Source of the DNA: Lobulomyces angularis
Taxonomy: Eukaryota; Chytridiomycota; Chytridiomycetes; Lobulomycetales; Lobulomycetaceae
Assembly: GCA_027604685.1 (NCBI GenBank)
Contig: JADHYX010000024.1
Location: 1 to 64,000 of the forward strand
Length of the DNA: 64,000 nucleotides
Reading direction: 5' to 3'
Made by a program: the position numbers and the translations under genes. Within the stretch, counting starts at the first letter, position 1. Each line of letters opens with the position of its first letter. The notes under the pieces are model-generated. The model worked only from the letters and a program-made list of their open reading frames with translations. It searched no databases and had not been told where the DNA came from. Below are positions 13,701-23,549 of the stretch, one piece after another.

Positions 13701-13856
13701 TTTTTAATTGATAACTGTCCTTATCTAATATTTCTGCTTCAGGGGAGCCAGTCTTGTAACACTAATTGAGAGAGGTAAGATCGAATTACCTGATAGTAAG
13801 TTTTGTAAATAATTTTTTTAGGTCCAACTGTGAGCAGTCATCAATTCAAAAACTAA
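10792..13856 (+). CDS. AP-3 adaptor complex beta subunit
   Basis: Large subunit of the AP-3 coat that sorts cargo to vacuole/lysosome-type compartments. The model starts at ATG 10792 ([16 protein letters not shown]) and has about a dozen exons. Adaptin HEAT-repeat signatures include [61 protein letters not shown] and [12 protein letters not shown]. The region 13560-13680 is a very acidic, serine-rich hinge ([20 protein letters not shown]), typical of AP-3 beta and not of AP-1/2 beta. The last exons encode [17 protein letters not shown] and [10 protein letters not shown] before TAA at 13854-13856. Length about 750 residues, like the shorter fungal AP-3 beta proteins that lack the ear domain. 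Some internal exon ends (11370-11450, 11770-11960, 12260-12310) are approximate. Confidence 0.9.
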
Positions 13857-14129
13857 TAATAATAAAGAATTCTTTTTATTTAATACTACAATAGAATAAT
13901 CATGATGTTAATTTATCATATTTTGAATTTTGTTTTGTAAAAAATTTATTGTACTTAAAAAAGTAGCTTTCATTATGGTGATATCTCGGACATATTGTTT
14001 CTAAATTTTAGTTGCCTTTTACTTTTGACAAATGAAGTTGATTTTTTTTTTAACAATTGAAACTCCGAGTCACCACTAACCTTGTTATGTTCAGCAATGT
14101 CTTACCTAAATGACCTAAATTCACATAAT
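13857..14129. other. Intergenic, no gene seen
   Basis: 3' region of AP-3 beta and 5' region of the kinesin gene; A/T-rich without a supportable frame. The true kinesin start may lie in this stretch. Confidence 0.4.
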
Positions 14130-16669
14130 ATGTCTTGTACGATGACACCAAATCAGTATATCGTATCGGAAAGTGCACGTAATCTATACATCATTAATAT
14201 GTAGATAATTTAACATGTACACAATTAAGTAGAGTATCCCCAGGTGTATAATGTGCATGATGTCGAGGTAAAAGACGAGTGCTTTCCCCAGCAAATCTTT
14301 GAATCTGAACAACCTATACGGGTTGTAGTTCGGTAATATACAGTTGATATAAGTGTAATAAAATTTTTTAGAGTGAGACCTATGAATGATGGGGAATTAT
14401 CTCGGCGAGAAAAAAAAGGTATACAATGTTTTCCAGATAAAGACAGTTTACAAGTTTGTAAAACAACATTATATTCGTCATTAAATTTGAAAGTTTTTTT
14501 TTCCTTTTAACTAGTTAAACACTGGTGATGGTATCAAAAGACCTCTAAGCTTTAATAAAGTTTTTAATGAATGTAGCATGCAAGAAGATATATTTAATCA
14601 ATGTGGAGTCAAAGAGTTAATTACTCAAGCACTTCATGGGTAATTAAATTGGAAAATATTAATAATTTTCTTGGGGTACCTTTAGATATTCTGTGACAAT
14701 TTTCGCATTTGGGCAAACAGGAAGTGGTAAAACATTTACTATTACGGGGCCAGATAATGATGCAGCGAATTTAACGGACTATTCTAGCTTTATTCAAACT
14801 TGTCCAGTGGAAGCAGGGATTATTCCAAGGGCTTTAAGGTTCTTATTTGATCAAGTAGAAAAAAGGAGAAATGAAAAGTACTCCATTAAAGCTGCCTATT
14901 TGGAAATTTATAACGAAAACGTATAATTATAAATTATTTTTTAATTATTTTGTTTAGGTTCAAGATCTTTTAAATCCATCCAACAAATCGTTAGCGGTAA
15001 GGTGGACGGCTGCGAAAGGATTTTTTGTAGAAAACTCTTTTGTCGTTGAGTGTGAAGTATTAGCAGACTGCTTGGCTGTTTTAGAAGAAGGGTATTTAAA
15101 AACTTCCATTCAACCATTTCTTAACTAAAAAATCTCATAAAATGTTAAAGGTTAAGAAATAGAAAAACGGCCTCACATAAACTGAATGAGCATTCTTCGA
15201 GAAGTCATAGTTTAATGACAATTTACATTGAACATGAAATACTTGATGGCGATATTGGAGGTTCTTCAAATAGAAATGTAAAACGAGTTGGAAAAATTAG
15301 CTTTGTAGATTTAGCTGGTAATTTTTTTTTTTTTATTTTCCTTTTATTAAAGTTACTGTTCAGGTAGCGAAAAAGTTAAAGAATCCAAGGCGACAGGAGA
15401 GACACTATTGGAAACTTTAAGTATTAATAAATCATTGCTAACTTTAGGTATTCTTGGAATATTTTTAAAAAATTTATTTTTATTGATTACCAATGTAGGA
15501 AACTGTATTTCTGCACTTTCGGATCCAAAAAAAAGAACTGGCCACATTCCTTATAGAGACAGTAAATTGACTAAACTGTTGGCTGATTCGTTAGGTGGTC
15601 ACGGTCTGGCATTGATGATTGCTTGTGTGGGCCCATCAGCCAATTGTCATCACGAAACTTTAAAAACGTTACGTTATGCACTACGTGCAAGAAAAATCAA
15701 AAATAAGCCATTAGTACGCATGGGAGATCCAAAAGAAGAGTTAATAGCTCAGCTGCGTCGTGATTTAAAAGAAGCAAAAATGGAGGGAGATATTCTCAGG
15801 AACGCATTAATGAAAAACAATCAGTTTTTACCGTTAATTAAAGAAAATGTACCTAATTTGCACCAAAATCCTAATCAAGCGGCAATCCAAGTTATTCAAC
15901 AACCGCTGCCTGCCATTCAGGAACAGCCGCAAATTAAGAAGGAAAATTTGGCCCCAGTTAATCTTATATCCTTTCATCCTCAATCTCCAGAGCAGTTTAA
16001 AATTAATGGAATCCATCAAATTCCAAGACAAAATTATGTTGAGTTTGAAACAACCTCAGATTTTCAATACCCGTTTTATTCTGATCAGCATTTTCATCAA
16101 AATGACAAACCTCAATATTCTCATGGGTTACCCCCTCCTACGCAATTGAGATCGCAATCAACACCACCATGTTTAGTAAATAAAGCGGATGATAATTTAT
16201 CCATATTTGAATCAGTGAAAAATGTTCCAAGAACCAATACTGTATTTGAAATAAGGAATTCCAATGGATCCCTTACAAACGCACAGCTAAATTATAACAA
16301 TAATCAACAAATTCATTCAAAAAAAACCAACAAGCAAAAATATGCTAATAGAGTTATTGGGTAAACTTAACTATGTCAAAATCTAATTGTACTTCTCAAA
16401 ATTTTTATAGCAAGCATGGGACGAAATCAATTACTTATTCCAATTCTTACAAGTTACCCGCAATCGAATCTCATATAAATGTCGTTCAAAATAATCAGCC
16501 GCGCAATTTACGACAAGGAAAAATTTCAGTGGATATGGAATTCCGAAATCAATACAGTCCAATCCAGTATAATTTAAATTTAACTTCCCTTGAAGATATA
16601 GAACAAATTAGGGGTAATGTAGTAAGGGATGTTGAGTTTTTGGATAGGGAAATTAGATTACTAGAATAA
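14130..16669 (+). CDS. N-terminal-motor kinesin, KIF12-like
   Basis: Microtubule motor with the catalytic domain at the N-terminus. Motor hallmarks in order are: [14 protein letters not shown]-loop FGQTGSGKT at about 14710; [14 protein letters not shown]; switch [10 protein letters not shown] at about 15190; switch II DLAGSEK at about 15310-15380; [10 protein letters not shown]; and [19 protein letters not shown] with [13 protein letters not shown]. The block from HIPYRDSK through [10 protein letters not shown] resembles vertebrate KIF12 as I remember it, hence the subfamily suggestion. After the motor a short charged segment ([20 protein letters not shown]) leads to a Gln/Pro/Asn-rich tail. 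A 49-nt intron (about 16362-16410) joins the apparent stop after NRVIG to the final exon, which ends DREIRLLE. The first exon is uncertain: the ATG at 14130 with a donor in the next 80 bases works, but other starts are possible. Confidence 0.9.
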
Positions 16670-16944
16670 TACAAATTTTTTGCTAATAGATTTTAGAATA
16701 GTAATGCTTAATATAATTTTTACAGAAATTATTTTTTTTTTTCTTTTTTTTTTGATTTAGGAAAAGGATTTTAATAGCTGTATTAAAAGTTATAAAAAAA
16801 AAAAAAAATTAAATTTTTTAATTAAGTACTTGGAAAATTACGATATTAAGAAAAAAAATATGTTGCTGTTCTCACTGTTAGAAAGTAAAAACAAAAATGC
16901 AAGAACGCAGAAAAAAGATTGAAATAAGTGCATTTTTGGAGAAT
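16670..16944. other. Convergent intergenic region
   Basis: Joins the 3' ends of the plus-strand kinesin gene and the minus-strand F-box gene. T-rich then A-rich homopolymer tracts probably include polyadenylation signals for both. No gene seen. Confidence 0.45.
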
Positions 16945-18880
16945 TTAATCCTCCATTTCTTTGTTCCACTTTCTTTTTTCATCAAAGAAGTTGCCATTTT
17001 TCTTTAAACAGTTAATTAAATTTCTATTTTCTTTAAAGCTTAAATTAGTGCCGATAGCCCAATCTTGAGTAATAAAAAATAATTGAGAATAAAACATCTT
17101 CACTTAAAACCTTCGTTCATAGCGAAAAGGTTGCCAAAACTGTTATTTACTACTATATCACATCCTTCATTTAGATATATGCTATAATACGGTGATTCAA
17201 AAGTAGAGTTTTGCGCAATAATTTGAGATTTGGATCCCCTGCACACAACACTTGTTCCTTGGTAACCTACTACATGACACGATCTTAGCAGCAATGAATG
17301 CTCTTTACACTAGTAACCATTGCTAGTAAGTTTTATTATATAAATACCATTAGTTATCGCAGAAAATGGCCGCATATAAATAGGATCGCACACAGAACAG
17401 TCTAAAAATTAAATTTCCGTATATAAATTAGTGAGCTTTATGAAAAACAAACCATGACCAGATTCAATTAAAATATTTTCTAAAATACATGGAGCCAAAG
17501 TAATAAACGAAGAGTTTTCCTTCACTAAAATTCTTGGTATTGGTGGTATTACATAGTTGTTTTTATTTTTATTAAAGCCAACGTTAGAGAATTTGGAAGG
17601 AATATCAGAATTAAAATTTCTGTAAGTTAATTTATATTTTCGTATAGATGGACCTTCTTTAAATGCTTTACCAAGTGTCTTCTCATTTTTAGTTGTCAAC
17701 TGAGTAACTTTTTCCGTATTATTGTTTTGGTTAAAACTTCCTTTATTAGAAGCTTTTTGGAATCTCTTTCTCAATATATATTCCTCTTCAGTTTCACCAA
17801 AAATTTTTACAGAGTGTTTAATTTCATATGCTCGTAATCCTTATTAAGATGTTACGTAAATTCCATATTTAAGGAAACTTACCGGTACAGAAAAAAGTTG
17901 ATCCCCTTAAGATTTTAATTACAAAACCATCTTGTGATAGCTCAATCGCCTTTTTTAAGGAGTTCAGAATTACTGGGGTTTCGGTATTAAATTCCTGACA
18001 TGACTGTTCAGGAACTGAAGTATCAACAATTATATCTGGATGTTTGTCAAAAATAAACTCGTTGAAGGAGATACGCCAATGGATATTCAAGGTACTTACT
18101 CGTTGTTTTTCTTTAATTTCTTGTTGAGCAAAGTCCCACGCCCCTTCAGATAAAGTATTAACTTCGGGAACCACATCAATATCGTCCACTTGAAATTGAT
18201 TATAAATGTCATTTTCTATTGCGACGTTACTAAAAATACTTCTACCATCACTAGTTTCGATTTTGGAGTTTATTTTTTCATTTTCTTCAAGTAAAATAAT
18301 CTTTTCTCCGTTTCTTTTGTCGATTTCAATGATCCAAGGTTTTTGTAAGCACTCCCAGCAAGAACGCTTATTAAAATCTTTTAAAAAAACATTAGATTTA
18401 CATCCAGCTTCTTAATATAATTATTATGTTTCCTTAAACTTTGTGTAGTATTCTCACAGAAGTAATGAATTACTTACCTTTAATGAAAAAAAACTACAAA
18501 AAATTAAATTATCAAAAAATGATGTAAATTAAAAAAAATTAAAAAGATAAATTTTAATAAACTAAATGATTAAGCAAAAACTTTACTGCAGGATTATGTT
18601 TTTTACTCTTCAAACACAAAAAACAGAAAGGTTTCATCAAAGAAAGAGAAACTTCAAAAAAGTTATTTGCATTAGTATCCAAAAGATCCATAATTAAATT
18701 GAATGGATCAAGTACTTGTAAGTAACATTTAAAAAAAACTTTTGAGTTTAAATTTATTAAGGCTGCTATTTTTTTTGAAACTTGTCTAAATTTTAAAAAG
18801 TCTTTCAATTTTAATCTTGAAGTAAGAATTTTCATAATAATTTCAACAGGAAGTTGTAAAAGATGGAAAGATTTTCTCAT
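16945..18880 (-). CDS. F-box protein with right-handed beta-helix-like region
   Basis: Start at 18880. Residues 5-50 form an F-box (LLQLPVEIIMKILTSRL, then FLKFRQVSKKIAALI), the element that docks substrate receptors on SKP1-cullin ligases. A donor inside LCLK|SKK at about 18610, phase 1, joins in frame to an exon starting near 18417 (KAGCKSNVFLKDF). Downstream blocks include VILNSLKKAIELSQDGFVI, then PCILENILIESGHGLFF, SCHVVGYQGTSVVCRG and STFESPYYSIYLNEGC. These short strand-turn repeats are typical of parallel beta-helix (PbH1/CASH) proteins such as FBXO10/FBXO11. The last exon reads DWAIGTNLSFKENRN and ends KWNKEMED at TAA (16945-16947). The middle segment 17409-17770 is basic and low-complexity. 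The F-box to beta-helix join is my splice inference; if wrong, these are two genes. Confidence 0.6.
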
Positions 18881-19826
18881 GTAAAATTTTACTTCACAAA
18901 AATTTAGAATTTTTTTTTGATTTATAAAGGAAAAATTTTTGTTGCAAAATTAAAAAATTTCATTAGATATTACAATCTTTTATATTTTGTTTGGTCAATT
19001 AAAGCTTAAATTATTTTGTTGATAAAAGAACTTTTTAAAACCATTTAAGAATGTTATTACCAAGGCATGTCTCTGAATTTTAATTGCTACACTTTTTTAA
19101 TGATTTAAACTTTAATATAGTTTCTGCGTTGATAAATGTGTTTTATTCCAAATCGAAAGCTTCCGTTTCTTTGAAGAGTTTAATATTTTTCATTAAATCA
19201 ATTTGTTTGTTGGAATTGCAAGTATTGCAACTCATTAAGTTATCTTTTCCGCCGTTCTTCAAATGATTTAACAGTTACGCAAATGGAGATTCATTTATCA
19301 GCTTGTACATTTTCGGTTAATGCAATGCAGCTAAAACTTTTTAGGACAGTTTTTTGAATGCATTAATTTTCTTTTTGGATGTGAAAGAAATTGATGCTAT
19401 TTACTATCCTTCTCCTTTGTACCATTTTATAAACCTTTTTAATATAAAAATTTATTAAAAGTAAGTATATTTATTTTTAGGCTTTAAGTTTTCTTTCACA
19501 AATGAAGTACTTCATCAAAATTTCATTTTTGATTAGGTAAATAAATTAAAGTTACTTTTTGCAGTAATTTATACAATTGTACATAATGAGCACTTCCAAT
19601 GTTCTTGTTTAAAACATCTTCCACAATTTAGTGACCTCCTTCTAATTTTAACATTTTGGGATTTTTACCGACATTTTGATGCGTTATTGTATATCATCCT
19701 TTAATAACATTAATTACAATCAAATATGAGAAGGTTTATGTCAAGATTTAAAATGGATGAGAATACAGGCTGAACTTTTTATTGGTTAAATGTTAAAAAT
19801 TCTGGAAGATCAAAAAAAAAATTGTA
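18881..19826. other. Long divergent intergenic region with one weak candidate exon
   Basis: About 950 bases between the minus-strand F-box gene and the plus-strand CX9C gene. On the minus strand, a start at about 19308 (MYKLINESPFA), a possible 48-nt intron and an exon CNTCNSNKQIDLMKN ending FKETEAFDLE (stop near 19141) could make a 39-residue peptide with a CxxC pair. I cannot support it further. The rest is A/T-rich with no repeat or RNA gene seen. Confidence 0.3.
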
Positions 19827-20203
19827 ATGACTGACGAAAAATATATAATTGTTCTTAATTCATTCGAGGAAGAGCAAGTTTTAAGAAAATTAAAAAAAAA
19901 TGCTTTAAAGAATTGTGACGAGCTTGTGAAAGGTATGATGTATACAAATCATCTGTTTAACCCAGAAATAGATTTTAACGACTGTGCAAAAGGAAAGGCG
20001 CTAAGTTTACCATTTGCTTGCAGAGATGCTAATAAGAAAATGCAAAGCTGTGTTAAACAGTTTACAGGTATGTTTTTTGTTTCTAAAAAAATTTTTGTTT
20101 AATGTTTTAACCTTTTTTTCTAGATGATGATCAGAGAGATATTTACAGAGAAGAAGCTTTAATGGAAAAAAAAAAAAAATTTGCTAACTTTTCTTCAATT
20201 TAA
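19827..20203 (+). CDS. CMC1-like twin-CX9C mitochondrial assembly protein
   Basis: Small intermembrane-space protein of the CMC1 family, linked to cytochrome c oxidase assembly and copper handling in the family. The model has three exons: 19827-19932, 19972-20067 and about 20124-20203. The first intron is only 39 nt (19933-19971), in frame and without a stop, so an unspliced reading inserts 13 residues between two cysteines. After splicing, the protein has a perfect C-DELVKDFND-C (nine residues between cysteines) and C-RDANKKMQS-C (nine), the two halves of a CHCH fold. The C-terminus DDDQRDIYREEALMEKK matches the charged tail of the family. About 95 residues. That the expected spacing appears only after splicing is strong evidence for both the intron and the family. 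Confidence 0.85.
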
Positions 20204-21050
20204 ATTTAACGTGTTTAAAGTACCTTTAATTTTCAAAATTTGTTGAAAACTGCAACTAAGAATTTTTATGTTATGTGCAAAAATCAAAAGAATCATTATC
20301 CTATTTTGATGTACAATAATATTATGTTTTATCTTAAAATCTACTTTTTCTTTTTTGAATATCGTTAATGTATGAAATTATATTTATGAATAAAAATAAA
20401 TCAAAGACTTTTGAAAAAAATTTAAAAACTGGAGGGCTAACATTTTAACACAATTATATAGCAGAACTTCAAGTAATATTTGTTAAGTAATCACATTTAT
20501 GAAAAAAAAATAATGTAGTTTAACTAAAGTGCATCTGTTATGAAAATTATCTTATAACAAATGCATTGGTTGCAAAAATATATGATTTTTTTCTGTTTAA
20601 AATTCTTTTTATGGTTTGACATTTTTTAGAAAATTTCCACTAGGTTAAATAGAAGGTACTTCACATTGAAAAAAATGATAATTTGTTTAATATTACACTT
20701 ATTTAATATATACTTGATTCCTAGAATATTCTTGGCATCAATTTAATTTTTTAAACGAAACTTAATGCTACAAATTAATATCATTCTTTAAAAAGTTGAT
20801 TAATTAACATGCATCGTTAAATTTTTGAAATAAATTATTGCAGCAATACGGTACGGCTTAAGAATATTTGAAAGTTTGTTTTGCTGTAAAAATCTTCATC
20901 AGAGGAGATTCATTCATCTTAATAATTTTTGGTGTGTGGTACAAAATGTTGAAAATAGAAAAACTAAAAACTTGATCAAATATAAGTATAATATAATAAC
21001 TGAAGTAATATATTATTCCTCAATTGTTCAGCGTAAGAATGGGATGTATT
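20204..21050. other. Intergenic, one hairpin, no gene seen
   Basis: About 850 bases of A/T-rich sequence between two plus-strand genes. The 61-codon frame at 20876-21061 overlaps the start of the next gene in another frame and has no conservation signal. One inverted repeat is listed separately. Confidence 0.4.
20530..20565. repeat. Inverted repeat, 12-bp arms
   Basis: TGCATCTGTTAT at 20530-20541 pairs with ATAACAAATGCA at 20554-20565 with one mismatch, separated by a 12-nt loop. It could be a 3'-end RNA hairpin of the upstream gene or chance in A/T-rich DNA. Confidence 0.4.
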
Positions 21051-23215
21051 ATGACTTCTGACGAAGTTAATTATTTAATACACCGATATTTATTGGAATC
21101 AGGTTTGATTTGTCGATTTGAAATTTGCTTAACTTGTCTCTCCATTAAAAATAGGATTTTCTCACTCCAGTTTTGCGTTTCAACAGGAAAGTGCAATTAA
21201 GAGAATAGAAGCGAAAGGTAGTCAAGTACGTCCTGGAGCTTTAATTAACTTGCTTCAAAAAGGTCTACAGTACATAGAAGTCGAAACTCATATAAATGAA
21301 GTAAGTTTCGACAATGTTCTATCAGTTTTTGAATTATAAAATTTACTAAAATTTAGGATGGTAGTGAAAAACAGTGTAACACACCATTTTCTTTACTAAC
21401 TCCTCATGAATGTGAATATGAAGAAGAGCGAGAGGAAACTCGTTTAGCGAAGCGCTCTAGAAAGGAAAGCAACAGTACGATATCAGTACAACGTTTAAAC
21501 AAAGATGGAAAAGAAAATAGAAAAGCTGCAAAACCTGAAAAAGAACCTAGGAAAGAAAAAATTAGAAAAGACAATATCTCAAATGTTTTACCCATGGATA
21601 TCTCTGGTTTGTAGTAAATAAAAAACAGTTTAGTATCTAAAATACTTTATTAGATGATCCTATGATAGAAGTTAAGGAAGAATCAAAAGCGGAAGAAATA
21701 AAAATTATAGAAACCAAGGAAAGCACTGATATAAAGAATAGTAAATTGGAAAAAGAAAGTAAAGATATAAAGGAATCTAAGGATCCCAATTTTAATAAAA
21801 AACCCTCGAATGGAACAACTACTAACCCTAAAATATACGTAGAAATTTGTGATGATATTCAAGTCCTCACTGGTCATCAAAATGAGGTATTTATAATTTA
21901 TATTACATTTTGCTTCTTACTTTTTTTAAAGGTTTTTAATTGTTCATGGAATTCTGTTTACCCGTTAATAGCTACTGGGTATTCTTAATTTATATATTTT
22001 TTTTCTAGTAATTTATTTTATTTAGATCTAGCGATGGTACTGCTCGAATTTGGCAGGTTCCAGAAAAATGCTCCGAATTTATACCCGACCCAGTAATACT
22101 TCTTCATGGAGAGAAAGATGTAACTTCGGTGGAGTGGAATGTAAGGCGTTTTAAATTATATCATTTATTTGTTATTAGCCATCTGGTGAATATCTCGCTA
22201 CTGGAGCCTATGATGGCATTGCCAGAATTTGGTATAAATCTGGAGAAATCCGGTTAACTATGAATAAGCACAAAGGGCCAATTTTTTCACTAAAATGGAA
22301 TAAGCAGGTTGATTTGCTTCTGACAAGTAGTGCTGACCAAACTGCGATAATATGGGATTTAACAACAGGCGAGAGTCGACAAGAATTTCATTTTCATACA
22401 GGTATGATTTTTGATACCTCCGATATTTTATTTATTTATGTAGCACCTATTCTTGATGTGGATTGGCGTGATAATTCTACTTTTGCCAGTTCTTCGTCTG
22501 ATACAAACATCCATGTTTGCCAGCTTGGCTCTCCTGAACCACTTCATACATTTTCTGGTCACAAAAATGAAGTAAATTCCCTCAAATGGGACCCATCTGG
22601 TACTTTCCTCGCTTCTGGTAGTGATGACACTACTGCTAAAGTGTGGTCAATGGAAACAAAATCCTTGCTGCATGATCTGACAGGTCATACAAAAGAAATT
22701 TATACAATAAGATGGTGTCCAGTTTTGGTAAATTCTGCAGAGGGAAAAAGTCAGCGGCTGCTTGCAACGTATGATTTATCATTAAGCTAATACACATTTC
22801 TAAAAAAATTTGTGCAGGGCTTCATTTGATAAATCGGTTAGAATTTGGGACATTCATCAGGGTTCATGTATTTTTACTTTGTCTGAACATAATGAATCCG
22901 TTTATTCTGTATCTTGGAGTCCAAATGGGATGTATATAGCTACTGGTGCATTTGATACTTTCGTTAATGTGTGGTCGATAAAGGTAAAATCGTCATAATA
23001 TTATTTTTTTTAACTTCATTGTACTTGTTATAGGATCAAACGCTCATAAAAAGATATTATTCTGAAGGGGGGGTGTTTGAAGTTAATTTTAATCAAAAAG
23101 GTGACCGAATGGCAATCTCATACGCAGATTCCAAGGTAAATTTATAAATTTTATTTTTCTATATATGCTTTTTTAGGTTGCTATAATTTATTTTAGAGAT
23201 CCTGTATCCATATAA
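21051..23215 (+). CDS. TBL1/TBL1XR1-like LisH and WD40 corepressor subunit
   Basis: Scaffold of histone-deacetylase corepressor complexes (SMRT/NCoR in animals, with Sif2 of the Set3 complex as the yeast relative). ATG 21051 starts a LisH dimerisation motif (MTSDEVNYLIHRYLLESG, then FSHSSFAFQQES) followed by a Lys/Glu-rich linker of about 150 residues. Eight WD repeats follow across the remaining exons: VFNCSWNSVYPLIATGSSDG, VTSVEWNPSGEYLATGAYDG, IFSLKWNKQVDLLLTSSAD, ILDVDWRDNSTFASSSSD, VNSLKWDPSGTFLASGSDDT, IYTIRWCP, VYSVSWSPNGMYIATGAFD, and VFEVNFNQKGDRMAISY. The protein ends VAIIYFRDPVSI at TAA 23213-23215. At least two introns (42 and 45 nt) are multiples of three without stops. Length and order match TBL1. 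Confidence 0.93.
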
Positions 23216-23549
23216 TTACAAATTCGTCGTTAACTTATTTTTGTTTTAATGTTTCACAACTAAAATATTAGAGCACTATTATAAAATTTCAATAAAAAAA
23301 ATAATAGTTATATATAATAATAAATGTTCAATTTTCAAAGATACAGTACCATTAAACAGCAAAAATTGAAATTAAGAGGATGATTACCCTTGTAACACAG
23401 TAAAAAGGCTCAAAGTTTTGCAAACAAGGCCTAAAATTCACCTTTTCATTTTTATTAAAACATTTGGCTAATTCAATAACATCTTATATATCAAAGGAAT
23501 TTGGCCAACAAAGAAGAAATATAGCCAAACTTTTCTTTTTTGAAAGCAA
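23216..23549. other. Intergenic, no gene seen
   Basis: A/T-rich gap of about 330 bases between two plus-strand genes. No conserved frame, repeat or RNA gene found. Confidence 0.45.

Noticed and set aside
20876..21061. Plus-strand frame upstream of the TBL1-like gene
   Set aside because: Runs into the LisH start codon in a different frame; no conserved residues.
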